Origin: Fonsecaea monophora
Taxonomy: Eukaryota > Ascomycota > Eurotiomycetes > Chaetothyriales > Herpotrichiellaceae
Direction: 5' to 3'
Assembly (NCBI RefSeq): GCF_001642475.1
Contig: NW_019174043.1
Location: 1 to 64,000 of the forward strand
DNA: 64,000 nucleotides
Of the stretch, positions 10,948-23,125 are shown piece by piece (position 1 is the first letter of the stretch; the number at the start of each line of letters is the position of its first letter). The notes below the pieces were generated by a model. The model ran no database searches, was not told the DNA's origin, and saw only the letters and a program-made list of their open reading frames with translations. A program made the translations under genes and the position numbers.

Positions 10948-12634
10948 TCAATAGACCCTAACCCCTACTCTCTCTTTGTCCATGTCAAAGGTGACCCCGA
11001 GTCCGCGGAAGAAGGGTTCGCCCAATACCCACACGTCTTTCATGCCGCTTTCAAACCCATCTCTTCTCTGGCCCATCCTTGTCTCCACCACGCTGCCCAC
11101 GCAGTATCCCGACCCATCTTGTAATTTTCCCAGACTGAATCTGCCGCCCGTAGGACCGTGCAGCCCGTCTTCCCAAGTCCCTTGACCCTGCATGGCGGGG
11201 ATGTTCATCCCGGCAATCTCAAGGGCGATGTTGACCTGGTTGAAGCAGGGGAAGGCGAAGAAGACATCGAAGGGGGCCGGGAGGCGTTTCGTGCCGCCGA
11301 TCGAGTCGTAGAAGCGTTGAGTGGCGATGGGAGGGGCCAGGATGAAGGGAACGTTGATGTCCAAGATGACGGGCTGGTTTCTCAGGATCTGTTGCGCGTG
11401 AAGGCAAGGGCATGTCAGCAAAAAGCAGCGATGATCTCTCCGCAGCACAAATCAAACCAGAGAGCTAAAAGAGTGGTCCACGCACGGCCGGTAGGATATT
11501 GATCATACATACCTTTGCTCCGTGAATCCATACACCCCTCATCAAAGCCATCCACCAGCCCGCTGCTCCTTGCACTTCGGTCCATTTGAAATGTTGATCC
11601 CACGGCACCTCAGTCGGCATCATCGCCTGCAACTGCGCCTGGACCTGCTCGCTGACCCATTCCGCCGTGATCCCAGCCTGGCCAAAGTGCTTCAGCTCGA
11701 CATCTCCGCGTATTTTTGCTTCCTCGACCTCCTTCGCGATGGTTCCGCCGAGGGTAAGGATTCCGGTCTCCGTGTCCAGCAAGGTGACCGACCAGACCTT
11801 GTTCGGCACGGCATCCTGCTCTCTGAGCTGCGTCAGGAGCGGAGGAGAGGACAATCGCGCAAGAGATCCCACGTGTGGTGCGAGACCGAGGAACGTGCCG
11901 GAGTGTGCGAGGCTCTGCCGTGATGCCTTTGCTGGTGCGCATGCGGGGAACTCGAGTCGAAGCGCTGGCAGATTCGGGGATAAATGAAATTCGTCGCTGG
12001 CGCGGGCGCAGATTGGGTGCGCTCTGCCGTGGCGGATTCCTAGCCAGGCCACACAATCAATTCCATCTCCTCGTCTCTCTCTCTCTCTTCCTCACCTCCG
12101 CTTCTTCACCTACCGTGACTTTGCGATGCAGACGCGTTGTACTTGACACCGCTGTCGCTAGCCGTCGTGATGGTGTAGAAATCAGGCCTCAGCATGTCAA
12201 TGTCGACCTCCAATATCTGCCTTGGCGCGCCCACTTCGACCGTCGTATACCTGTACTCCCCGGCGTTGAGGTGAGGTCAGTGATCTCAGTTCTCTTCTCA
12301 AAGTCCCAAGGACTGCAATCCAAGACGCTCTGCCCTACCATCGATTCACCCCTCCGACGACATCAACCACCTCCGGATCATTTTCATCCTCGAAACTGCT
12401 GGCGTGCCATCTCCGCACAAGCCGATTCCCTTCGATAGCCCGGTAGCTGCGGCCGTACTTCGCTTCGGCGGCTTCGAGGATTGAAGAGAGATGCGTGAGG
12501 TTGGCGGACTCGTGGCTCGAGAAGCGACCTCCCCTCCTGTACAGTGGCAGGTGAATGATGGAGTCCACGGGTTGCAAAAGGCAAATGAAGAGCAAAGTCA
12601 AGTTGAAAACAATGAAGCTGTCGAGATATGCCAT
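10948..12634 (-). CDS. Secreted aspartic-protease-like protein (A1 fold) lacking catalytic motifs
   Basis: Four exons: 12350-12634, 12114-12255, 11513-12039 and 10948-11388, giving 464 residues, with phases consistent at every junction. A signal peptide (MAYLDSFIVFNLTLLF...) is followed by a propeptide-like region. A1-family landmarks are visible: YTTVEVGAPRQ before the first active-site loop, SGTFLGLAPH, LLDTETGILTLGG, and a C-terminal core (VWVLGEPFFRGLGVTFDMD). Both catalytic D-T-G motifs are absent: the first loop reads DIDMLRPDF (residues 113-120) and the second LDINVPF (327-333). It is therefore probably a secreted, catalytically inactive homologue, perhaps a binding protein. The exon 2-3 junction is the least certain. 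A tandem neighbour, the SulP gene, lies upstream on the same strand. Confidence 0.8.
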
Positions 12635-12906
12635 TTTCTAGTGTGCTCGCTGAATGTAGGAGCGTGTAGGATCGAAAGAAGGTGTCTACAGCACAAAATA
12701 ACAGATAGAGTCCCCATGACGACGTGCTTGCTTTTCACTCCCCCACCCTGCCAGACCATGCCAGACCGCGCCATGCTTTTAGGAATATAACGATACCTCT
12801 TTAACCCGAACTTTTTTTGCCCTTGCATGCTTCCTCCGGTGATGTCGATGCTCGCGATGCCTGTTCGACATGGGTCAAAATCCCCCGTGGGACCCATTGC
12901 CGTACT

Positions 12907-15462
12907 CTAATGATGCTGATGCCCGTGCAGTCTCTCTTCGAAATATTCTTCCAGGTCTTCCGCTTCACTCAGCCTCAGTGCCTCCTCAACACTGCCCACA
13001 AAGTATCTTGTACCGCCCACCAGGTCGACAATGCCGCTCTTTTCAAACCGCTTGTAGACTTGACTCCGTCTCTGGGGTAATCTGCAGAAAATGACGCGAA
13101 TGCCACGCCTGACATAATCCTCCACGATTTCAGTAAAGACCTGGGTTCCGGAGCCGTCGATTGTGGTGACGCCGTGCACATCAAATATAACATTGCGGTT
13201 GTTATCCTCGTGGCGCACTCGTGGCAGGGAAGGGTGAGCAGCATTGGTGCCGTATTGCTCTAGCCGCCGGAGTCGATTTTTCAATTCTCCGGTGTTCGCA
13301 AAGGTGAGGGGTTCGGGGATCTTGACAATCAGACAACCTTCGATATATTCTATATTCTCGGGTGTAAGTTCTGCATTTTCGAATTGGTTTGTCGTCCCAG
13401 GCACTTTTCCAAGAATTTGAATCCTGGGCTTCGTTGCGTGGCGGATCAATGCCAGTAAGGACAAGCCGATGCCGAGTGCCATTCCGACGGTCAAAGAATA
13501 GAAAACCGTCGCCACAAAGATAATCGTCATGAGTGACAGCTCCGTCCAGCCTCTAATTCTGAGGAAAAACTTGATGTCATGAGGACATTCTTCGATGAGA
13601 GAGTATGCGACGACCGAAACCATGGCAGAAAGAACGCCCTTGGGTAGGTAGTAGAAATAGGGAACGACGAACAGCACTGATATCAAGGTGATGAGGCTGA
13701 GGAGAATGCTGCTCATTGGCGTCGTACCTCCGGTCGAAGCGTTGACTTTACTCCTTCCATAACCACCGAATGCAGGTAATGCCATGAAGCAGCCCCCGAC
13801 AATGTTCGCAGTGCCCAGAGCAATCATTTCACGATTCGCGCTGAGCGTTATGTGCTTAACTTGGCCCCCTTCTCCGATGCTTTTTGCCGCGACAGAAGAT
13901 TCGAAGAACCCCAGCAATGCAATCAAGAAGGACGTGCTCAATGCCGTGTCGATGTGTTTCATATGTCGGAACTGGAAGGGCCACTGGAATTGGATGGACG
14001 TTCCGCTTGGAGATTTGACTTCACCGAGGATATCGAGGCCTTGCTTGTCCCATGAATATGCCCAAGTCAGAACAGCCGAGAGGGCGACCACAATGAACCG
14101 ATCCGGAAAGTATGCCACCCAGTGATATCGAGGCTGCATGTTCTTTTTCAGAGACCTGTGATGTTAGACCATGAAACTCCTGAAGCCGGCCACAACATAC
14201 CTAAAGACCATGATGATGGCGAAGGCTCCGAAGGATACCGCAGCCGTCAAAGCGTGAGTATCCCCTATGTTCCTACCCAGGAATACCAGCTTTTGAGCAC
14301 TGCTCCCATGTGCCACGTCGTCCGCTTGTTTCGCAATGTCGGTGAGACCCAACTCGGGAATCAACTGGTCAACAAGAATGACGAATCCGATGGCGCTAAT
14401 GAAACCTCGAAGAAAGGGTCGACTGAGGACGCTGTCGAGGAACCCAAGCCTAGCCAAACCAGCGGCGAAGATGATGGATCCTGCTATTGCGGTCACCAGG
14501 CCGCCAATTTCAGCGTTGAGCTCGGAATCATCATCGTGGGACTGTCCACTGTCGATGCATGTCTTGACCACCTGGCCAAGCAGCAAAGACCCTGCTGCCT
14601 CAGGTCCAACGACCATCTGGGGGCAAGTGCCCAAGAAAGCGTAGATCAATGGCTGAAAGACAAAGGAATAAAGTCCATTGATGGGTGGAACGTGTGCAAG
14701 GTTTGCGGCGAAAGACAGCGACATCGGGATGTAAAAGGACGCCATCGTGAGAGCAGCGACCAGATCACCCTGTAACCAGCTCCATCGATACTGCCCGACC
14801 CACTTGACGAACGGGAAGTAGTAGGAGAAGTACATGAACCGGTGACTCTTAATCCCGTGTCTTTCGGCCAGCCATCTGGTTGTGCCCAAGCTGTTTTTAC
14901 CAGGTGTGAGCGTGTCGGTTACAGCCTCACCCAGGATGCCTCGCACCGGGTCTCGTGGACTCCCGTCCTCTGCGATATCGTCGGCGTATCGACCACCGAA
15001 GGAGATGCTGTTGCTCCCCTCGCTTTCGTCGACCGAAGGGGCTCGGGGAGAAAAGGTCCCATGATTGCAGTTCTTCAGACCACAAATGCGGCTGTGGTGA
15101 TAATCCCCTAGCATATTGTTCCGAGCGTAGAGCGACTGCGACGAGGGTTCGACGAGTTCTCCTTGTACATCTTCCCCTTCTTCGTCCATTAAGGGCTCTG
15201 GTTCGGCGATGAGAGGCGTGTTTTCGTCGACCGTCAAGGTCGGCGGGGGGAGTTCTGGGCCGCGGTGATCACTTGAATCTCCCTCTGAGCTGGATCTTGC
15301 CATCCTGTCTTCTGGTGAGAGAATCGTGGTCTCCCGCAGCCGGCTGGGGATCAGAGGGACATATTGATCCGTGTCTGTGAATCGGACGCTCTGCTGAGAC
15401 ACCCGCCGGGGAGGAGTCGAAGGGTCAGAAGACCGAAGGCAGGATGATTTTGGGTCGGCCAT
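12907..15462 (-). CDS. SulP-family transporter with STAS domain, Vsb1/YGR125W-like
   Basis: Two exons (14201-15462 and 12907-14155) separated by a 45-nt intron give 836 residues. I start at the ATG of MADPKSS because the five upstream codons open only from TTG. A hydrophilic N-terminus of about 220 residues, rich in Ser and acidic residues, precedes the membrane core, which starts near WLQGDLVAALTMASFYIP with PINGLYS and VVGPEAAGSLLLGQ motifs, then about ten to twelve helices. The C-terminal 150 residues form a STAS domain (DVHGVTTIDGSGTQVF). Classical sulfate permeases lack such a long N-tail; the layout matches the fungal Vsb1/YGR125W group, linked in yeast to vacuolar basic amino-acid storage. 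A vacuolar location is inferred; the SulP assignment is firm. Confidence 0.9.
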
Positions 15463-15863
15463 CGTGGGGTCAATCAACGAGGAGAAGGGTACTCAGAAAC
15501 TCCGCCAGTTTCATGTCATTTCGGGGAGGAAAGGCTCCAAGATGCACTCTTGGACTCGAGGGAAGGGCTTCCCAGGGGATGCAAGGAACAGAGGTAGAGG
15601 TGAGGGTAGTCGAGAGGAGATCAGAGCTGGTGTCTGAGAACGAATGGAATGCCGGGTTCCTGGTTTGCGAATGTGTTAGCAACAAGGGACTTCTGAAATG
15701 CGACCGGCAAGGCCATGCTTTGCTCGCGAACCCAATCAGATCGAACCAAATTGGCACGGAAGGAACTGACGTGGGTGGAATTTCAGATCACGCGGGGTTT
15801 GCGGCTCTTGTTTTTGGCGTACTCCAACTGCGCAGGCCAGAGGATACCAAAGGCCATTCCTAT

Positions 15864-15889
15864 TCACGTGATTAACATTGTTCACGTGA
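15864..15889. promoter_or_regulatory. Twin TCACGTGA palindromes upstream of the SulP gene
   Basis: Two perfect TCACGTGA palindromes (15864-15871 and 15882-15889) lie 18 bp apart, about 400 bp upstream of the transporter ATG. CACGTG is the Cbf1-type bHLH core, which in yeasts controls sulfur metabolism genes, so the placement fits a SulP promoter. Binding is inferred. Confidence 0.45.
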
Positions 15890-17549
15890 CTTCGGAATGA
15901 GGATTATCTCTGATCCGGAGCTGCGTACTCGGCCTCAACGACTGTGCAGTGCATGCAGTCAAGGAGAGAGGAGGTGCAATCACTACAGACTTGGAGAGGG
16001 CGCTGCTGTCAATGCTGTCACATCCTCGCTATCCACAATAAGCCCCGCCTCAACGTGGATGCGGGCGGATTTATGTATAACGGCAGAAGAGTCTGCAGAT
16101 GCATGAGAATGTAGTCGACGAGCAGCATGTATGCTGATGAAGTGAAGAGAGATATGAATCTCGAGTTTTGGTCGCTGACCGAACCGTATTGCTTTCATTC
16201 TTTTGCTGGGAACTGTATAGGCTAACCACCACGCCCTGAAACTAAGGGTGGCAATCTACCTCGTCGACCCAGCTAGATCTGGTCGCAGGGGTTTACTGTG
16301 ACAACTACCGGCGAAGTACAATGAAAGACCAGGATATAATGGCATCCGACTGACAGATGACCGTCAGTGCAGCACTTGGTGTCGCAACTCCTATGCGTAT
16401 CCGTGCCCAGTCAGAATAATGTCCAACGCCAGCCAAATCCCCTCAGCACAACCTAGCTCTTGCAAGAAGAAATTGCCCTGCCCGGCACCTTGCGCTTCGA
16501 GGTTACCACATTTATACAGTGTACTCCTTTCTCTTCACAAACAACAATTTGCCTCTTCTGAGCGCAGGCTCGGAGACGTACCCAAGGGCGAGCGAGAGGC
16601 CAGAGCCGTCGAGGTGATTCGCATGAGCACGAGGAAGGGGTTCAAAACGGAGGATGGACGATCGTTGGCGCAAGCTCGAGGCCGTTGAACCAAGCAGATA
16701 AATCAATATCTTGAACAGGTACATAACGAACGTTCGCGTCATCAAGAGGGCAATTCAACAGATCTCACAGGTCAGAGCACGGTTGAAACTCATCTCCAAG
16801 CCATAGCGTATGGCCCGGAACATTGTCAGGCGTCTAGATCACCATCATACTGTGGCCTGACCTTGTTGTCGACAGGGGCTGTCCGCAAAGAACCAAAATG
16901 GTACAAAGCCTGCGGAAGTGAGGGGTGTGTTCGGCCAACCTTCCTTGTATTCAGTGTTTCTCCAAATCCGCCACGCTCGCTGTGCGTGCTGCCGCGTCCC
17001 TGCGGAGCGATAGTAACGAGAGGTTGTTGAAAGAAACTAGCAATACCTTTGCCTCATCATTGCCAGCAAACATCTCCCGGGACAGGGGTAGATGTCTCGG
17101 AACCAAGCTTGCAGTCGGGCCCCGAACAGAGAGACCAGGCCACGCACATTTCCAATACTCTCATCGAAGCCCACGAGCCGTTCCAATCGAACAGCGTGCC
17201 TTATAAACAAGTCACTCTCGTTCGCACGAATACAGTCGTTCCGGAACATCGAGGGATAAATTCCTTGCGTTTTTCTTCCAGCATACACAAATTCCAACCG
17301 AGGTTTCCGAATGGCAACTCGTCCGCAACGGTGACCATGGTCCTCAGTTGGCTGCGTTTGCAGGCACCCTCGTCAAGAACTTCTGTCTGCCCTGTAGGTT
17401 ATTATCCGTATGACGCGTTGTACATATACTGACATCAGCATCATTCAGTGAAAGCTTCAAGAAGGCACACTCCACAATCTTCGCCTACACACCTGTCCGA
17501 TCTCCAAAGTACACAGCCGCCTTCAGACACTCCCCAATGAGTAGCAACA
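15890..17549. other. Gene-poor stretch
   Basis: Only short frames on both strands without family resemblance. Its right end adjoins the decayed HNH gene; some upstream exons of that gene may hide here but I could not trace them. Confidence 0.4.
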
Positions 17550-18260
17550 TTGCGAGGAGAATGTCTGACCCATGATCGTTACCGTTGTGTGATATCACGT
17601 ACGTTTGATGACAAGGAGGCAGTGGAGCGCATTAGCCGTGATGGACAGGAGAGGGCACAAGACAATGACGGGAAATCCTTGAATCACGAACGTGGAATCT
17701 TCGCTTACCTAGGGGTCGCGCATATCATCCCTCGTCCATTGATGGCTATCGAGAGTAAAATGCCAGAGTTAATAAGTTAGCCTACCGCTTGACGCGATTC
17801 CCGGCTGAGCCAACTAAATCGAAGAGAACAGCTCTCGCGACCTCAATCTTGTTCGACGATGGTACCGACCAGCTGATTGACGGCACAAATATCGACAGTC
17901 CAGGCAACGCCATCACTTTGACCCACGATTTACATCCACTTTTCGGTGATTTTCAAGTCTTCTTTGAGCGCACAGAAAATAGATTACATTCGTACCGCAT
18001 TGACTCAACTCCAGAGGACTTTTTCTGACATCCAATCTTCCCAGTCGATCGCACTGGTTTCTTGGCCGAGACACACGCGATCGATCCTCCCAATCTGTGA
18101 TTGCTTGCAATTCAGAGCGCAATTACGCATATCCTTCATGTGAGCGCCGCCGGCCGCCACATCGATAGGATCCTCGGGGACTTTGACGGAACGGACATCA
18201 AGGCAGATAGATCTCCTGAGTTGTGATATCTCACTCATTTGAGACATCAGGGCTGGTAAA
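17550..18260 (+). pseudogene. Decayed fungal HNH endonuclease-like gene
   Basis: The first part carries DRYRCVISRTFD and, after a gap, VAHIIPRPLM, the cysteine and His-containing segments of fungal HNH (PF13391-type) proteins. A second frame carries LIDGTNIDSPGNAITLTHDLH, GDFQVFFE and HSYRIDS, the typical second half. The same frame continues through FPVDRTGF, AIDPPN, LLAIQSAI and HILHVSAAG, but it is cut by three in-frame TGA codons at 18026, 18098 and 18224. A TAG at 17778 ends the first frame, and the two halves lie in different frames without an obvious intron. Protein-like sequence beyond each stop indicates a pseudogene. The stops could come from CGA-to-TGA transitions. No ATG is clear. 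Confidence 0.7.
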
Positions 18261-18610
18261 ATGGTGGGGAGATTCGTGCTTGTTGATTTGCTCTGATCAC
18301 GACGCAACGACCCATATGTATTGCAAGGGTGTAATCTGGTGATGACAATGTAACGATGTAACGAGCCCTCTGTTCTAGTCATGATTCGAGAGCTTGTCAT
18401 CCGCACGGAATGAAGCATACTCTCAATCTCAAAGTCTGTCTCCACGCGGGCTTCTCTACCCTGGCTTCTGCCCACGTCGGGCCTGGACCATAGTGATCCA
18501 TGACCTCGTTTCCGAACTGCATACTTCGCTTTCCGTGACCCTATACGAAGTGTCCACACTAGCGCCTTGGCACTCTTGGTCCAATCAGCGGTTAATCTGC
18601 CTATTGCCAA
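18005..18610 (-). other. Open frame antisense to the HNH pseudogene
   Basis: A 201-codon open frame on the minus strand overlaps the HNH remnant. Its part over the remnant mirrors the HNH sequence, so it is most likely a shadow. The upstream half (RTEGSLHRYIVITRLHPC) could be independent but has no recognised family. Confidence 0.15.
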
Positions 18611-18652
18611 GCACCAAAGGAGGACTTCAGGTCAATGGATCACAGAGGCACA

Positions 18653-19012
18653 TGGGTACCGGTACAACAGCCACCAGAAATCACTTGTATATATGTTTTC
18701 TCTCTCTAAATTCTGTCACGCAAAGACCCCCTTCTCCACAGCAAGGGCGAAAACCGAAGTTCCCACGAGTTCGAGTCCCGATCACGGCATATGTAATCTA
18801 GGTCCTGTCAGGTCAAACCTAACTCCGGGTTAGTGGGCATCAGGGCCTCGATTCCTCCCCCCGGTCCTCCCTACCTCCGACGACATCGACGACATCAACC
18901 ACTGTAGTATAAAATTCGTAGTAAAACCGGTCGAGAAAAACCAACCCTGTAAAGGGCGAGTTTTCCTTGTCACAGACCAGCAGGTTGAGCTGTTCTGTGA
19001 TAAGTTTTTTGC
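18653..19012 (+). repeat. Dispersed structured repeat, copy 1 (Pol III-like)
   Basis: It shares ordered blocks with the copy at 23126-23423: GTACCGGTAC, GTTTTCTCTCTCTAA, CACGCAAAGACCCCCTT, AAGGGCGAAAA, GAGTTCGAGTCCCGA, ACATCAACC, CGTAGTAAAACCGGTCG, GTTTTCCTTGTCACAG, GGTTGAGCTGTTCTGTGATA and a T6 run. The GTTCGAGTCC segment matches the tRNA B-box consensus GTTCGANTCC. Two hairpins (CCCTT/AAGGG and AAAAC-CCCT/AGGG-GTTTT) are preserved with different loops. This copy has about 90 nt more than copy 2 after the B box. Confidence 0.7.
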
Positions 19013-19235
19013 CATTTTACATCCTGTCAGAACAAGAGAGTCCCTGTCTGTCTCGGAATGACGTTATGGCGCTGCACAGGCCAAGTACGCGTGGTGAGGT
19101 TCACCAGTGGGGTATAGTCAGGCCCCTTTGGTATGTCCGACAGGCCACCACTGGCGCCTGGCGGTAAGCCTTAGTAGCATTATTTCAATGTTGGAATCAT
19201 CAGGCTGAGCTCTTTACTCCGCATAATTGTGTGTA

Positions 19236-20170
19236 ATGAAGACGACCTGGAGTCTCGATCATGATGTCCCTGCGTCACTCGTCTCCTCCCAAGCCTTCAT
19301 TACACCCGATCTTGTTCATGAAATCCCGTCGACCGTCAAGCGCCCAGATTGGACACCGCACTCGTTGCCGGCCAGCCAGATTGATCTCTACATGGACCTG
19401 CCAGAGTCGAACGATGGATTCTGGATCGGAAAATGCCTTTCGGAGGAGCCCATGACGGAGAAGCCGTTCAGAAACCCGTCTGAAGATCCAATGCTGAGGC
19501 GCTTCAAGGCCTCTGACGAGGAGTTCGAATACCTCGAATTTCTGGGCAAGGGCGAACAGGGCATTGTCGTATCTGCTTCAATCAATGGCGTCCGATACGC
19601 CGTCAAATTTGTAGAGACTACGCTGCTCCTTGAGGATGAGGGATATCTCTGACATGGCCCTAGTACTTCCCCTATACTCGCAATCCTTGGTCGAGGCTGA
19701 AACCCAAATACGAGCATGTTCTTCTCGATCCGTTCGGCGGCGAAAGCCGAGCCTTTGCCCGGTTACAAGATATGGGCGAAGACGGCACATTTGCGGTCAA
19801 GTGCTATGGATGGATAAAGTTGACGGGCCCCCAGCTCGACGCCCTCCGCACCCGGTTCAGAATCTGGGAAGATCCCACTCCCTGGGCACTGGTCAAAGAA
19901 CTGGTCGACACCACTGCTTCTGCAGATCAGCTCCCACTCATGATCAAGAATGTCGACATTGCAGAACAGTGTGAACTATATGTCCCAGATGTCCACCCTG
20001 GCAACTATGGAGGTGGGAAATTCTTAGATCTTGGGGTCGCAAAAGTCATGCCGTATCCTCGTCTCTACTGGCCGGCTCTCTGTTATGAAACTTTATTTGA
20101 GCGAACGCGAAACAGACTGCAGAAGTGGATTTTCCGTGGAGCCGAGTTCATTGAGCCTCAGGAGGGTTGA
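19236..20170 (+). CDS. Kinase-like protein of the FTA2 (Sim4-type) family
   Basis: Exons 19236-19610 and 19664-20170 with a 53-nt intron give 293 residues. I start at MKTTWSL because upstream codons in frame are non-ATG. The first exon ends in a degenerate glycine loop (FLGKGEQGIVVSA) and a V-A-x-K-like lysine (YAVKF). The second holds LLDPFGGESRAFARL, FAVKCYGW, VKELVD and DVHPGNYGGGKFLDLG, the pattern of fungal proteins grouped with kinetochore Sim4 subunit FTA2 (PF13095). Most fungal members are a lineage-expanded kinase-like family and not true kinetochore proteins. The usual HRD aspartate region here reads YVPDVHPGN, so catalysis is doubtful. Splicing is phase 0 on both sides, and the frame is intact. 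Confidence 0.75.
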
Positions 20171-20405
20171 CAGAGAGATCTAATTAGACCTGGCGGGGAT
20201 TTTGAGGACATCAGGGGCTGGGATCCATCTCCTATTCCTGAAGAGCATCACTCAAAGCTTCAGATCACGGCTCGTTGGACCTCGATCGCAAGTGCAGCCG
20301 CAAGGAGCCCGCCGTCGTTGGTCGGAGTGGCCATCAGAGATCTATCCGTAGTAGGAATAGTAGACTATGCACGACAGCACACTCGGTCACAGCTCGAGGA
20401 TCCCG

Positions 20406-20750
20406 TCATCGATAGAAGAGCCTCGCGAAGACGGTTGAGTCGAGGAGAACCTCAGGCGCTAAGCGAAAGAGGGAGTCAAAGGTCCAGGACACGACGTTGA
20501 ACCCTTGGTGGGTTGCGAAACAGTGAAGGTGGCGCGGAGCCTTGGAGGGGAGGGGGTTCCGATCACGTGGATCGACCTTGATGGCGAAGTGAAGTAGCTC
20601 AGAGCCTGTCTCGCTCGGGCCTCTCTCAAAATGAATAGTATGCGAGTCTGTTGCCAGGCAAAGCTTGAAAAATGCACGCAGACGATACAGTGTCAGGATT
20701 TTGGGCGGTTTGATTTGGCGCGCCGCAGAGTCCTCGAGACACCGAGCCAT
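20406..20750 (-). CDS. Possible hypothetical protein
   Basis: A 114-codon frame from a true ATG (MARCLEDSAARQIKP) with a protein-like middle (YRLRAFFKLCLATDS, ELLHFAIKVDPRDRNP). No family, signal or membrane segment is recognised. It lies convergent to the FTA2-like gene. It may be a real short gene, one exon of a larger one, or chance. Confidence 0.3.
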   Translation of the reverse strand: MARCLEDSAARQIKPPKILTLYRLRAFFKLCLATDSHTIHFERGPSETGSELLHFAIKVDPRDRNPLPSKAPRHLHCFATHQGFNVVSWTFDSLFRLAPEVLLDSTVFARLFYR

Positions 20751-23125
20751 AGTCTGATGGGATGCAGAAACGCATGTATTGTATATGCTAGCTAGGTCCG
20801 AAAACTCTTATTACGCCAGTCCACGTCTGCGACCACAATGCTCGTCTTTGGGCTGTGATCATTGCCAAGAAAAACGCAAGTAGCCTTACCATATCCCAAA
20901 TTGAGGAAGCTTGGGCAACTTGGGCTGTTTTGTCAAGACATGGAGTGAATTATGGTCTTGTGAAGCCCTGCCTGTGTTCGCCAGCTCAAACGCACGGATT
21001 CTCTTGTTCATATTTCCCTCACCAGATATTCAGATAGTCCGCAATCGACACCACGTTCCGAATGATCAATGCCGCCGCTTGGATGGTTGCCAGCAGTATA
21101 CACGCGAGCCATGCCAGCTCCGGTCTCGTCAAAAGGCCAGACCGTCTCCGGCGTCACCTCCTCCTGCAGCAGCAACCTCGCCTCGAGCAACGAGAAAAGT
21201 ACCCGGAGATCGGTGATTCGCCTTGCACGAGGCTATCCGCCATGTCCTTGTTCCGTGTTGTGATCAGGAGCCATCTCGAGGCATCCAAAGTGCGAGGTAG
21301 GCACCGCAAGTAATTCATCGGAGGCCTTATCGGCGGGCTAGTCGGCCGTCCAAGTTCCCAGAAGGCATTTCCCAATATATACAATCCCTTTTTATGCACT
21401 TAAACGTCTCTTTTCAAATCCGCTCTCGGGGTTGCTGCGCGATAAAGAGGGTGCGGGGAGAGGAGGGAAGGAAGATCGGATGCCTCGTCGCAAGCTCGGC
21501 CGGAGGGTAGGTCACTGAGAAGGGCGCAGGGTGTAAAGCGTGATAGATCAATTGATTCGATTCGATGGCGCAACCGACGTCTTCACCACACGAGCGACAG
21601 CGCCGTAAGTCAGGGTGCGGCGCAGCGGGGAGCTGGGACGCCAGCAACGTCTGCGGTCACAGCAGGGATTGACCTTTGACTGTTCGACATGGTGTCTCGA
21701 TTGCCGTACAGGACGGGTCAGGTCATGGACAAAGCACATGTCACACGTTTGCTTGCTTGCCTGCTTGATTGATTGAACATGTGCGGCGCGGCCAGGAACT
21801 TCGAAGGGGGTGTTGTCAATCATGAGGTCATGCTGAATTTCATGGCGAGGCTGCGAGTTTGTCAGCTTGTCGCGTCGCTGTGGCGCTAAGCCTCAACAGG
21901 CACAGCCTCGGCACGTTGCCACGTGACTTAAACCTGAAGCTCCCCTCAAGAATGGCCTCAAGGGCCAATCGTGAGCGACAACGACGACTCCCAAATCCTC
22001 CCACGCCCGCAGCAATGCCCTCCCTACAGGTAGCCAGGTAGGTGCCTTTTAGCAGCCGGTGACTGCATCGGATCGCATCCTCCAAGTCCGCACACGCCCG
22101 CGGCAATACCCTCCCTGGATCCCGGGCGCCCGTGACCGCATCGCACCGCATCCTCGAGGCACCACGTCTCCCTACCTCCCTACCCATCCGACGTTCCATT
22201 ACACGAAGTCGAATGAAACCCCTCCTCTCCGCGAGGACCTCACAAAACAGAGGCTGGTTTTGGTCCCGGTGCTGCGACTGGTGCTCGTCATGTCAAACTC
22301 CGCACTCCCACTCCCGCTTCCACTCCCGCTTCCACTCCCTCCCGATCGAAAGGAAGACGAGACTCGAAGAACGGGAGAACATATACCGAAGAATACCTAC
22401 CGAGTGAGTCCACAACGCAACACAAAACGAGCAAGCCCGGGGATGCTGCGGACGGCGGAGAATACGGAAGATACGGTAGACACATTATGCACTACACCGC
22501 AGGGTTGTGATTGTCGAGGGAGTGAGTTAGTGAGCAGTAGAGTATACAGAGCGAGGCGTCTAACAGAGACCCTACGAATGCTACGTCCTTCTTCGCCGCG
22601 GGTGGTTGGCTGGAGTTGAGAGCCACTTCGATGTGATCGCAGGTTGCCGCGTCGCCGTGAGACCGTGAGGCCATCTGTCGAGATAAGAATCAGGCTGTCG
22701 GACAATTACATCTGATATCTTGCAGAGAGAGACCAAGTGCTCAAGGCCAAGGTTGGTGCATTGGGTGCAATTGGCCGCACTTGACAAAGATCCGAGTCAT
22801 GAAGCAGACATACATACAAGAACAAGTACACATACACATTCCAGCGTTCCGGAACCGGGAGACAGGGAGATAGATAATAGATTGAAGCAGAATGAGTACC
22901 CCAAGAAATGCACATCTATATCTCTGATGCCATGTCCATCATATCAATCCATAATGGCCGCTTCTTGAATGCATATCTTGGTTGAATCGAGACCTCGATA
23001 CCACGATACTCCGTACCGAGGCATGGCGTACACATACACGTAGGTAGACCCAGACCTGTGCAATCCTGTACCCCCTCCCCCACCCACTGGAGGCCTTCAC
23101 ATCTTCACATCTTCACATCTGCGAT
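20751..23125. other. Gene-poor stretch with a 12-bp minisatellite
   Basis: No supported gene. A tandem (CACTCCCGCTTC) minisatellite of about three units lies at roughly 22303-22339. Several short frames exist but none shows a family signature. Confidence 0.4.
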
